NCBI RefSeq assembly: GCF_001423405.1
Contig: NZ_LMNS01000037.1
Span: 62,001-126,000, forward strand
Direction of reading: 5' to 3'
Source of the DNA: Methylobacterium sp. Leaf123
Lineage (GTDB): Bacteria; Pseudomonadota; Alphaproteobacteria; Rhizobiales; Beijerinckiaceae
Length of the DNA stretch: 64,000 nucleotides
Positions 27,964 through 36,375 of the stretch are shown in pieces. The position numbers and the translations under genes are program-made. Every line of letters begins with the position of its first letter. Position 1 is the first letter of the stretch. The notes under the pieces were generated by a model. That model was not told the origin of the DNA. It worked only from the letters and a program-made list of their open reading frames with translations, and made no database searches.

Positions 27964-29223
27964 TTACGCGCTTGCGGGCTCCATACGGCCTCCGGTCTGA
28001 ACCTGCGCTTCGGCCGGCTGATCGAGCACCTTACCGCGGGGCCCGACCCAGGCGCCGACCCACTTGCGCTGCCACAGGAACAGGCAGCCGAGCACGAAGC
28101 CCGTGAACAGGGCGTAGGCGACGAAGCCGGTGGCGAAACCGCCGGTATACTGCTTCGAGAAGCCCATGACGTTGGGCAGGATCGCGCCGCCGAGCGCCCC
28201 GACCTCGCCGATCATCGAGCCGGCCACCGCGGTGTTGGTCGGCCAGCGCAGGGGCACGAGCTGGAACAGCGCGCCGTTTCCGGCGCCCAGCGCGGCAAAG
28301 CAGAGCATGAACAGCAGCGTCGTCACGGCGAGCGACGGCGTTGTGGTCAGCGCCAGGAACGAGCCGATCGCGGCCAGCAGCACCAGGGAGAGGACGAGGA
28401 TGCCGCCCATCCGGTCGGCGAAGTAGCCGCCGAGGATGCGGATGCCGGAGCCCATCAGGGCGGCCAGCATCGTGAGGCGACCAGCCTCGACCTTCGTGAC
28501 GGCGAACTGCTCGTAGAAGAAGGTCGGCAGGAAGTTCGACAGGCCGATGAAGCCGCCGAAGGTGATGATGTAGATCAGCGAGAACGACCAGCCGTCCCTG
28601 GTGAACAGGCAGGAGACGTGCTCCTTGAAGGTCTGGCCGTGGCAGTCCGGCGGCTCCTTGGCGAGGACGATCATCACGAGGATCGGAATGATCATCACGA
28701 GGCCGGCGAAGCCGTAGACCGCCTGCCAGCCATAGGCCTGGGCCAGCGGCGGCGCGAACAGCACGGCGAGCACGGTGCCGGAATTGCCGGCGCCCGCGAT
28801 GCCCATGGCAAGCCCCTTGTGCTCCGGCGGGAACCAGCCCGAGCCGAGCGAGAGCGCCACGCCGAACGAGGCGCCGGCGATGCCGAGCAGCACGCCCATG
28901 GCCAGCACGTCGTTGTAGGAGGAGACGAACAAGAACCCGTAGGCCATCGCCAGGACGATGACGCCCATCTCCGTCAGCGCCGCGTTCTTGCGGCCGATAT
29001 ACTGGGCCAGGATCCCGAGCGGAAAGCGCATGATCGCGCCGGCCAGGATCGGCAGCGAGATCATGAAGCCGGTCTGGGCCGGGGTGAGCCCGTAGGTCTC
29101 GGTGATGAACGGACCCATGGCGCCGTTGAGCACCCAGATCGCGAAGCAGAAATCGAAATAGAGGAAGGCGGCGAACAGGGTCGGGGGGTGGCCCGACTTC
29201 ATCACGGTCTTAAAGGATGCCAT
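27964..29223 (-). CDS. narK: NarK-type nitrate/nitrite MFS transporter (NNP family)
   Basis: This 419-aa protein of 12 membrane helices belongs to the nitrate/nitrite porter family. Both NNP signature helices are present, GIAGAGNSGTVLAVLFAPPL and GAGNGALFQLVPLRWP, as are the conserved substrate arginines in MRFPLGILAQYIGRK and GIRILGGYFADRMGG. The start is set at 29223, where MASFKTVMKSGHPPTLFAAFLYF matches family N-termini. An in-frame ATG at 29304 would add 27 low-complexity residues. No nitrate reductase gene is adjacent, so the direction and partner are unknown. Confidence 0.88.
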   Translation of the reverse strand: MASFKTVMKSGHPPTLFAAFLYFDFCFAIWVLNGAMGPFITETYGLTPAQTGFMISLPILAGAIMRFPLGILAQYIGRKNAALTEMGVIVLAMAYGFLFVSSYNDVLAMGVLLGIAGASFGVALSLGSGWFPPEHKGLAMGIAGAGNSGTVLAVLFAPPLAQAYGWQAVYGFAGLVMIIPILVMIVLAKEPPDCHGQTFKEHVSCLFTRDGWSFSLIYIITFGGFIGLSNFLPTFFYEQFAVTKVEAGRLTMLAALMGSGIRILGGYFADRMGGILVLSLVLLAAIGSFLALTTTPSLAVTTLLFMLCFAALGAGNGALFQLVPLRWPTNTAVAGSMIGEVGALGGAILPNVMGFSKQYTGGFATGFVAYALFTGFVLGCLFLWQRKWVGAWVGPRGKVLDQPAEAQVQTGGRMEPASA

Positions 29224-29474
29224 CGGCGTGCTCGTGGGGCTCGAAGACGCGCCGCTCGTCGAAGCCGGGCGCGGTCTTTCATGCGGAAGAGTGTGTCCGG
29301 ACATGCGCCGTCCGAGCGCGAGGCGCCGTTGCCCCGCTCGCCGCCCGAGGGCTGCGACACCAGTAATGCAGCCCGCGTGCCAACTCATTCCCTGCTTGAA
29401 AGCAGCGGCAGCGACCGCTGCGTGCCGCTAACGCAAGCATCGCTGCCTATGAACGATGCAGCGGCTACGCTGCC

Positions 29475-32400
29475 TCAAACGACAGCAGCGCCGCGATCCA
29501 CCACCCGGACCACGCTGCGACCGCTGCCGCGCTTCTCCACCCGGATCTGCACGGCGATGCGTTCCATCATCCCGGCGACGTGGGTGATGACGCCGACCTT
29601 GCGGCCGCGGCCCTGGAGCGTTTCGAGGGCATCGACGGCCAGATCGAGGGTCTCGGCGTCGAGCGAACCGAAGCCCTCGTCGATGAACAGGGTGTCGACG
29701 AAGGATTGCCGCCCTTCCAGGCCGGACAGCGCCAGGGCCAGCGCCAGCGAGACGAGGAAACGCTCGCCGCCCGACAGGCTGCGGGTGGCCCGGCGCTCGT
29801 CGCCCATGTCGCGGTCCACGACATGAAGGGCGAGGTCGGCGCCGACGCTGCGGGCGAGGCGGTAGCGCGGGCTCAGGGCCCGAAGCTGTTCGTTGGCGAG
29901 ATGCACGAGATGATCGAGGGTCACCCCTTGCGCGAAGCGGCGGAAGCGGTCGCCGCCCGCCGAGCCGATCGCTTCCTCGACCCGGTGCCACGTCGTGAGC
30001 TCGGCCGTCGCGGAATCAATCTCCCCTGCGAGATCAGCCGCCTTGGCGCGGGCGGCCTCGTCGCGGCGCAGTTCCGCATCGAGGGCGCCGAGGCGTTGCT
30101 GCGCCTGCGCCATGGCCTCCGCGAGCCGAGCCGCTTCGGCCTCAGCGGCGGCGACGTCGATCGCGGCCTCGGTGTCCAGGGCCTCGACATCCGCGCGGCG
30201 GGTGGCGAGGGCGGTCCGCGTCTCGGCGGCCTCGCGGGCCAAGCGGTCGAGACCGGCGCGCAGCGCGTCGCGGGTCTCGACCGGCACGGCGAGCAGCGCG
30301 GCCACCGCCTCGCGCCCACGCTCGCCGCAGGCCTGCACGAAGGAGGCCTCCGCCGCGCTGTGGCGGGCGGCGGCGCGCTCCGCTCCCGCGATGGCACCGG
30401 CCTCGTCGGTTACGGCGCCGGTCAAGGCGCGGGCGGCCTCGGCGCAGGCGGTCTGCGCGGCCTGAAGCGCTTCGCGGGCGGCGCGGCGCTCATTGTTGAG
30501 CCGGGTGCGGTGGGCGCCGGTCGGTTCGCCGCCGAGGAGGCCGGCGCGCTCCGCGCGGGCCTGCTTCAGACGCGTCTGCCGTTCCTCGGCCTCCGCGCGC
30601 GCCTTCCCGGCCGCACGCGTTTCGGCCTCCCGCAGGGATGCGGCGGCGGCCAGCTCGGGCGCCAGGGCGCCGAGCTGCGCCTCCAGGCCGGCATGCCGGG
30701 TCCGCAGGGCCGCGTAAGCCTGCCCGAGGGTCGTGACCCGCTCGGCGCACATTTCCGGGGCGCGATCGAGATCGGCCAGGCTCAGATCGGCGGCGCTCAG
30801 GGCGGGCGCGATCTCATCCGTTAGATCCGCGGCGCGCTGGACGAGGGCGGTTCGCGTGCTCTCGGCGCGCTCGGCCGCGAGTCCGGCCTCGCTCCGGCGC
30901 CGGGTGAGGGCGTCGAGCGCGCGGGTCTCCGCCTCGGCCTGCGCCTCCGCCGCGTCGCGTTCGCGGATCAGGCCATCGATCTCGCTGCGCAGCGTCCGGG
31001 CCGTGGCGAGCACGTGCAGGGTGGCATCGCGTTCGGCCCGTGCACTCGTCCCGGCCGCGGCCAGCGCTGGCGCATCGGGCTCCGGCGGCAGGATGGCCGC
31101 GAGCCCAGCCGCTTCGAGCGAGGCCAGGAGACCGGGCAACGCGGCGCGGTAGCGGGAAGCGGTGGCCGCCGCCGCTTCGGCCGCGGCGGCGGCGCGCTCC
31201 TGGGCGTCGTCGCGCCGGCCCTCCGCCGCCGCGTGATCACCGCGGGCGCGGTCGCGGGCGGCTTGGTGCTCAGCGATCCGCGCATCGAGCTCGGCGCGGC
31301 GGGTCCGCATCTCCTCGGCGAGCCGGCCGAGCGCACCGTCGGATTCGTGGGCGTGGGGATGGTCGGCGCTGCCGCAGACGGGGCAGGGCCCGCCGGCGAC
31401 GAGCAGGCTGCGCAGCCGGGCAGCCTCGCGCGAGACGCTCTCCTCGGCCAGTTCGGCCAGGGGCGCGATCTCGGCCCGGCGGATCCCGGCCTCGTGCAAG
31501 GCTTGGTCTTCCACCGCGTAGCGCGCGGCGGCCTCGGCTGCGACCAAGCCGGCTTCCGCCTCGGCCTCGGCGGCGGCGGCGCGGTCGGCCAGCGCCGTGC
31601 CGTGGCGCCCGGCCAGGGCGTAGGCCTCGCGCAGGCCATCGAGCAGCCTTTCGAGAGCGGCACTGCGCGCCTGTGCGGTGGGCTCGGCGAGCGCAGCGAG
31701 CGCGGCTTCGCGTTCCGCGCGAGTGCCGGCCAAGGCCTCGCGGCGGGCGCGGAACGCGGCGAGGCGTGCAGCCCCGGCTTCCGCCTCGCCATCGCAGCCG
31801 GCGATCTCGGCTCGCCGCGCGGCACTTTCCTTGTCGGCCGCCTCCGCCTGCGCCTGAAGCCGTGCCCGCTCACGGATGCGGCGGGCGAAGTCGTCGCCGC
31901 GCTCGGCCAGCGGCGTGTGGCCGCGGTCGGCTTCGAGTTGCCGGGCTGCGGCGTCGCGCGCTTCCCGCGCCGCGTCGAGGCGACGCTCGATCGTGGTGAG
32001 CGCGGCAGCCGCCGCGACCGCCGCCTCGTCCGAGCGGAGAGCGGCCTGCGCGGCCCCGGCGGCTTCCTGCTCGGCGATGGCGATGGTCGCGTCGAGCGCG
32101 GCGGCCCGGTCCCAGAGCGGCCCGAAGCTCTTGAAGACGGCTTCCGCCGCCTCGTCCCCCGCATTCGCTTCCGCCCGCTTCGCCTCGGCTGCCTCGGCCG
32201 CGGCGCGGGCGTCTCGGACACGAGCGCCGGTCGCCTCGACCCGCGCCAGCGCTTCGGCGCGCTCGCGGGCGGTCTCGCCCAAGGCCTCGGCCCGTCCGCG
32301 CAGCGGCTCGACCGCGTCGAGTTCGGCAAGCCGCGCCCGGTCCGGCCCGGCCGCCTCCAGGCTTTCCCCCGCCGAGACGGCGCGTCGTTCGGCCTCCGCG

Positions 32401-33221
32401 AGCGCCAGGTGGGTGGCCTCGATCCGGCGGGCCGTCTCAAGAATGCGGGCGACCGCTGCCTGCTCGCCCCGCCACGTCTCGAGCCCGGCCCGCAAAGCCT
32501 CGCGCTCGGCGCTGCGGCTCGACAGCCCCTCCGCATCGAGCAGGCCGATCTCGCCCCGGCGGACCTCCAAGGCCTCGACCGCCCGGCGGTGCTCCTCGTA
32601 GCCGAGATGCACCCGCTTCGAGATCTCGGAATAGATTGCCGTGCCGGTGATCTTCTCCAGAAGCTCGGCCCGCTCGCCCTCGGCGGCGAGAAGGAAGGCG
32701 TCGAACTCCCCCTGCGCCAGCAGCACCGTGCGGCGGAACTGGTCGAAGGTCAGGTCGGTCAGCGCGACCACCCGGTCGAGCACCTGCGTCTTGCCGGCCG
32801 CGACGGCGCTGCCGTCGTCGAGCCGGTGCAGGCGCCGCCGCTCCGCCTGAAGCTTTCCCGTTGCCCGGTTGCGGGCGCGAAAAGCTTCCCAGCCGACGCG
32901 ATAGGCGACACCGTCCTGGCCGATGAAATCGACCTCGGCATAGCCCGAGCCCGCGCCCCGGCGCAGGATCGCCCGCCCGTCGCTGGCGCTCAGCGTCTCG
33001 CCGCCGGGATCGGGCACGTCCTCCCGGCGGCTCACGGCGACGCGGGGGTAGCGGCCGTAGAGCGCGAGGCAAAGCGCGTCGAGGATGGTGGACTTGCCCG
33101 CACCCGTCTCGCCCGTGATGGCGAATAGACCGGTGGCGCCGAGCGGCTCGGCCGCGAGATCGACCGCGAAGGGCGCGGCGAGGCTCGCGAGGTTCTCGCC
33201 GCGGATCGCGAGGATGCGCAT
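29475..33221 (-). CDS. sbcC: Exonuclease SbcC subunit (Rad50-like ATPase)
   Basis: SbcC with SbcD forms the SbcCD complex, which opens hairpins and trims DNA ends during replication and repair. The 1248-aa protein has the SMC/Rad50 layout. The N-terminal ATPase half contains TGETGAGKSTILDALCLALYG, followed by very long Ala/Arg/Glu coiled coils. A central zinc hook is GGPCPVCGSADHPHAH, near residue 606. The C-terminal half has signature SLSGGERFLVSLALAL and Walker B TLFIDEGFGSLD. It lies 11 bases downstream of sbcD in the same operon. Confidence 0.96.
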   Translation of the reverse strand: MRILAIRGENLASLAAPFAVDLAAEPLGATGLFAITGETGAGKSTILDALCLALYGRYPRVAVSRREDVPDPGGETLSASDGRAILRRGAGSGYAEVDFIGQDGVAYRVGWEAFRARNRATGKLQAERRRLHRLDDGSAVAAGKTQVLDRVVALTDLTFDQFRRTVLLAQGEFDAFLLAAEGERAELLEKITGTAIYSEISKRVHLGYEEHRRAVEALEVRRGEIGLLDAEGLSSRSAEREALRAGLETWRGEQAAVARILETARRIEATHLALAEAERRAVSAGESLEAAGPDRARLAELDAVEPLRGRAEALGETARERAEALARVEATGARVRDARAAAEAAEAKRAEANAGDEAAEAVFKSFGPLWDRAAALDATIAIAEQEAAGAAQAALRSDEAAVAAAAALTTIERRLDAAREARDAAARQLEADRGHTPLAERGDDFARRIRERARLQAQAEAADKESAARRAEIAGCDGEAEAGAARLAAFRARREALAGTRAEREAALAALAEPTAQARSAALERLLDGLREAYALAGRHGTALADRAAAAEAEAEAGLVAAEAAARYAVEDQALHEAGIRRAEIAPLAELAEESVSREAARLRSLLVAGGPCPVCGSADHPHAHESDGALGRLAEEMRTRRAELDARIAEHQAARDRARGDHAAAEGRRDDAQERAAAAAEAAAATASRYRAALPGLLASLEAAGLAAILPPEPDAPALAAAGTSARAERDATLHVLATARTLRSEIDGLIRERDAAEAQAEAETRALDALTRRRSEAGLAAERAESTRTALVQRAADLTDEIAPALSAADLSLADLDRAPEMCAERVTTLGQAYAALRTRHAGLEAQLGALAPELAAAASLREAETRAAGKARAEAEERQTRLKQARAERAGLLGGEPTGAHRTRLNNERRAAREALQAAQTACAEAARALTGAVTDEAGAIAGAERAAARHSAAEASFVQACGERGREAVAALLAVPVETRDALRAGLDRLAREAAETRTALATRRADVEALDTEAAIDVAAAEAEAARLAEAMAQAQQRLGALDAELRRDEAARAKAADLAGEIDSATAELTTWHRVEEAIGSAGGDRFRRFAQGVTLDHLVHLANEQLRALSPRYRLARSVGADLALHVVDRDMGDERRATRSLSGGERFLVSLALALALSGLEGRQSFVDTLFIDEGFGSLDAETLDLAVDALETLQGRGRKVGVITHVAGMMERIAVQIRVEKRGSGRSVVRVVDRGAAVV

Positions 33222-33232
33222 GTGCTAAAGCC

Positions 33233-34492
33233 TCAGGCTTCCGCTCGTGCGCGGTGGAACACGTCGAGATGGGCAGGCTCGGGTTCCTCGTCCCACTTGG
33301 CGCGGTAGGCGAGGCGGAACAGCTCCTCCGGGTCGCGCTCGGACAGGCGCGGCGGCGGTGCATCGGATTCCACGATCGCGATCGCGGCCCGCGGCGGCAC
33401 CGTCACTCGCACATCGACGACGCGGACCGGAAAGCTCTCGGCGATGCGGTCTACCTCGGCGCGGTAGCCGGGCAGCAATCCCTCGCGGGCGAGCCGGACC
33501 TGGATGTAGGGCCGCGCCTCCATCGGCAGGTCGGGGTCGAGCGCCAGGGCGGCGAGATGGTCGCCGAGATCGGCCAGCGGCATGTCGCCCGATGGCGGCA
33601 GGCGCAGGAACGGGACGGGGCGGGGGATCTCGATATGCTCGATCTCCGCCGCGCCGGTGCCGAGCGTCACCAGGGTGACCCCGTGGCGATAGGGCTGCTC
33701 GGCGGCCGAGAGCGGGATCAGCGAGCCGCAATAGCGCACCTGTCCGCGGCCCAGCGCCTGCGCCCGGTGGAGATGGCCGAGCGCCACGTAGCGCGCCTCC
33801 TCCGGAAACACGTCGGAGGGCACGGCATGCTCACCGCCGACGAGGATGCGCCGCTCCGCCCCTTCCGATTCGAGCCCGCCCGCCACATGGAGATGGCCGG
33901 TGACGAGGAGCGGCAAGCCGACGAGCCGCGGCCGGGCCGCCTCGAAGAGCTGGCCGTAGAGGTCGCGCACCGCCCGCACGATCGGCGAGGTCTCGCCGAT
34001 GCGGGGTTGCTGGCCGAGCGACGAGAGCGGCGGCAGGCAGGCGGCGGTGGGATAGGAGACGGCAAGCACCTGTGCGGCCACGTCCCCGTTGGCCGAGCGA
34101 ACCGGCACGAGGTGCCGGTCGAGGTCGATCGCGCCGTCGCGGCGGCGGACATTGCCGACGACGTGGACGCCGATGGCCTCCAATAGCGGGCGCGGCGCTT
34201 CGAGCCGCCCGGCGGCATCGTGGTTGCCGGCGGTGATGACGATGGTCATGGCCGGCCGTGCCGCGTGGAGGCGCGCCATCAAGGTGTAGAAGCGGGCCTG
34301 CGACTCGCCGGACGGGTTCTGGCTGTCGAACACGTCGCCGGCCACGACGAGGGCATCGACCTCGCGCTCGACGACGATGCTCTCGAGACAGCCGAACACT
34401 GCGTCGTGCTCGCGTTCGCGCGAGAAGCCGCGCAGCGTCTGGCCGATATGCCAGTCGCCCGTATGGAGAACGCGGATCACTGGAGACGCCAC
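33233..34492 (-). CDS. sbcD: Exonuclease SbcD subunit (Mre11-like nuclease)
   Basis: The 419-aa nuclease subunit of SbcCD has a calcineurin-like metallophosphoesterase core: DWHIG (motif I), AGDVFDS (motif II), TAGNHD (motif III), TGHLHVAGG and LGHLHRAQ (later metal-binding histidines), followed by the capping domain. It starts with GTG at 34492; a second in-frame GTG at 34480 begins VIRVLHTGDWH and would also suit. The upstream 300 bases are a hairpin-rich tract rather than an ordinary promoter region. Confidence 0.95.
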   Translation of the reverse strand: MASPVIRVLHTGDWHIGQTLRGFSREREHDAVFGCLESIVVEREVDALVVAGDVFDSQNPSGESQARFYTLMARLHAARPAMTIVITAGNHDAAGRLEAPRPLLEAIGVHVVGNVRRRDGAIDLDRHLVPVRSANGDVAAQVLAVSYPTAACLPPLSSLGQQPRIGETSPIVRAVRDLYGQLFEAARPRLVGLPLLVTGHLHVAGGLESEGAERRILVGGEHAVPSDVFPEEARYVALGHLHRAQALGRGQVRYCGSLIPLSAAEQPYRHGVTLVTLGTGAAEIEHIEIPRPVPFLRLPPSGDMPLADLGDHLAALALDPDLPMEARPYIQVRLAREGLLPGYRAEVDRIAESFPVRVVDVRVTVPPRAAIAIVESDAPPPRLSERDPEELFRLAYRAKWDEEPEPAHLDVFHRARAEA

Positions 34493-34794
34493 TCACCGCT
34501 ACCGGGGCCGCGACCGTCGCCGCCTCGCGCGGTTTGTAGCGGGTTAGGCCGCCGGCTTCGAGAGCGTCCCGGCCGCAGGCCCGGATCTCCTGTGATTCGC
34601 GATCGCTTGAAGCGCTCGCGCGGTTTTTTCCGGCTTCAAGCGCCGGCGGCCGCCTCCGCGGCCTGAGGCTGTCGCTCCGCTCGACGCTTTCCGGGGCGCA
34701 CGCCCAAAAAGCCCGCTCCGCGCGGCGCTCTTCGCGCCGCGAAGCTGCCAAAGCAGCTTCGAGCGATGGGCCTCATAGCCTGCGTCGGACCGGA
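34493..34794. repeat. Hairpin-rich intergenic tract, candidate dispersed repeat
   Basis: These 302 bases contain no gene but stacked inverted repeats. GCTTGAAGC (34605-34613) pairs with GCTTCAAGC (34633-34641) around a loop containing six T. CGCGGCGC (34721-34728) pairs with GCGCCGCG (34734-34741). CGAAGCTGC (34740-34748) pairs with GCAGCTTCG (34753-34761) around CAAA. The last two overlap, so alternative foldings compete. The composition resembles multi-copy intergenic elements of Methylobacterium genomes, but I cannot test copy number here. It lies downstream of the 34795 gene and upstream of sbcD. Confidence 0.55.
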
Positions 34795-35049
34795 TCAGTG
34801 GCAGACGGTGACAGTCTTCACGATCCAGCCCTCGTCCGCCTGCCAGAGCTTGCGCCGCACGCGGTTGCAATTGGCGGACTCGGCGGCGGTCCAGGCGGTC
34901 TGCGGTGCGAGCGGCTGCGTCGCGGCTTGCGCGACGGCTGTCCTCGCCGGGCGCGAGGGTGCCGCCTTGCGGGCGGCCATGGCCTCGCCGGGCAGCATCA
35001 GGCCAAGGCAAAGCAATCCGAACGAAATGCGGAGGAGGGAGGCGCGCAA
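34795..35049 (-). CDS. Small secreted protein with conserved Cys pair
   Basis: About 84 aa if translation starts at TTG 35049, giving a compact signal peptide (RASLLRISFGLLCLGLMLPGEAMA). The open frame extends to 35130 but that part is unlike a signal peptide. The mature protein is Ala/Pro-rich and then has a conserved-looking end, SANCNRVRRKLWQADEGWIV, with Cys residues that could form a disulfide with the penultimate Cys. Similar short exported proteins occur in Methylobacterium; the function is unknown. The start codon choice is uncertain. Confidence 0.55.
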   Translation of the reverse strand: MRASLLRISFGLLCLGLMLPGEAMAARKAAPSRPARTAVAQAATQPLAPQTAWTAAESANCNRVRRKLWQADEGWIVKTVTVCH

Positions 35050-35389
35050 GGGATGGGGTCCGTGGTCGGGCCGAACGGCTACGCTTGATCTAGAGACCGG
35101 CCCGGCCAATGCAATTCCCGCCGGCCACATTTCGCCTCGGAATCCGCACGTTTTTTACGAAATCGTTAAAGCCCCTCATTCGGCGCATGGCGGGCGTGCG
35201 TGTAACCTTTCGGACACAATGTTCGCACACTTGCCGGTGCAGGAGGCGTGGCGGTTGCGATCGGCCCTGACGCCCGGCCGCTTCCTTGCTACGGAGCAAG
35301 CGGGGCAGTTCAGCCGGCCCGGATGATCGTGACCGTTTCCCCGTATTCCGGAGACGTTTCCCGGCCCGGCCACTTCGATCGAGCGATCC
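35050..35389. other. Divergent promoter region before the L,D-transpeptidase gene
   Basis: About 340 bases lie between the start of the minus-strand secreted protein and the plus-strand transpeptidase. The middle (35150-35240) is AT-richer and is the likely promoter zone for both. Frames seen here show no family features, and I find no gene or clear operator. Confidence 0.45.
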
Positions 35390-36307
35390 ATGTCAGTTCA
35401 GAACCGCCGTAAGCTTCTCATCGGAGCCGTGACGAGCCTCGGGCTCGCGAGCCTGCCGGCGAGCGTCCTCGCCCAGAGTTTCGAAGGGTTCGACGACGAC
35501 CGTCTCTATCAGGACGGCAATGGCCAGCTCTACCGCCGCCGGGGCGGGCAATACGTTCCCTATAACGGCCGAGTGAGCAACGGCCGGCCGGTGCCCGATT
35601 CGCAGACGGATCTCGACGCCGAGGCATATGCCCGCCGCCGGGCCGAGCGCACCGGCGAGCCGTCCGCCGCCGACGCGCCGAACCAGACGCCGCGCCAGCA
35701 GCAGGCCGGGTATCCGGTGCCGCCGCAGGAGCCCGATAACGGCCCGATCGACTACACGCGGGCCTATGCGGCGATCGCCAACGAGCCGTTCCCGGTCCAG
35801 GCGATTCCCTACAAGAAGTTCAACCCGATCTACCTGCGCCAGGAGGTCGATTTCCGCACGAACGAGCCTCCGGGCACCATCGTGGTCGATCCCAAGGCGC
35901 ACTTCCTTTACCTCGTCCTGCCGAACGGCCGGGCGCGGCGCTACGGCGTCGGCGTGGGCAAGCAAGGCTTCTCCTGGTCGGGCAGCGCCACCGTCAACTC
36001 CAAGCAGGCGTGGCCGGATTGGTATCCGCCCAAGGAGATGATCGCCCGCCGGCCAGACCTCGCCCGCGAGGTCGACAAGCTCCAGAGCGGCCTGGGCGTG
36101 CCCGGCGGCAGCCGCAACCCGCTCGGCGCACGGGCCATGTACCTCTGGCAGAACAACAAGGACACGCTGTTCCGCATCCACGGCACGCTGGAGCCGCACT
36201 CCATCGGCAAGAGCGTGTCCTCGGGCTGCATCCGCATGATCAATCAGGACGCCATCGACCTGTTCAACCGCGTCGAAGTCGGCGCGAAAGTGGTGGTGCT
36301 CGGCTGA
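35390..36307 (+). CDS. L,D-transpeptidase (YkuD domain)
   Basis: The 305-aa periplasmic enzyme would form 3-3 peptidoglycan cross-links or attach proteins to the wall. An N-terminal signal (RRKLLIGAVTSLGLASLPASVLA, cleaved near residue 28) has Tat-like features. A disordered Gly/Pro/Gln linker runs to about residue 120. The YkuD catalytic domain is at about 160-305, with His264 (RIHGT) and nucleophile Cys280 in SSGCIRM. It is a stand-alone gene with a hairpin after it. Confidence 0.93.
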   Translation: MSVQNRRKLLIGAVTSLGLASLPASVLAQSFEGFDDDRLYQDGNGQLYRRRGGQYVPYNGRVSNGRPVPDSQTDLDAEAYARRRAERTGEPSAADAPNQTPRQQQAGYPVPPQEPDNGPIDYTRAYAAIANEPFPVQAIPYKKFNPIYLRQEVDFRTNEPPGTIVVDPKAHFLYLVLPNGRARRYGVGVGKQGFSWSGSATVNSKQAWPDWYPPKEMIARRPDLAREVDKLQSGLGVPGGSRNPLGARAMYLWQNNKDTLFRIHGTLEPHSIGKSVSSGCIRMINQDAIDLFNRVEVGAKVVVLG

Positions 36308-36334
36308 TCCCGCGATAGTTTCCTCGCACGGTCG

Positions 36335-36355
36335 GCCCGCCTTCGGACGGCGGGC
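36335..36355 (+). terminator. Hairpin between L,D-transpeptidase and S9 peptidase genes
   Basis: GCCCGCC (36335-36341) pairs with GGCGGGC (36349-36355) around a seven-base loop, 28 bases after the transpeptidase stop. There is no T-run, so terminator status is tentative. Confidence 0.4.
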
Positions 36356-36375
36356 ACCCGAAACGAGGAAACGTC

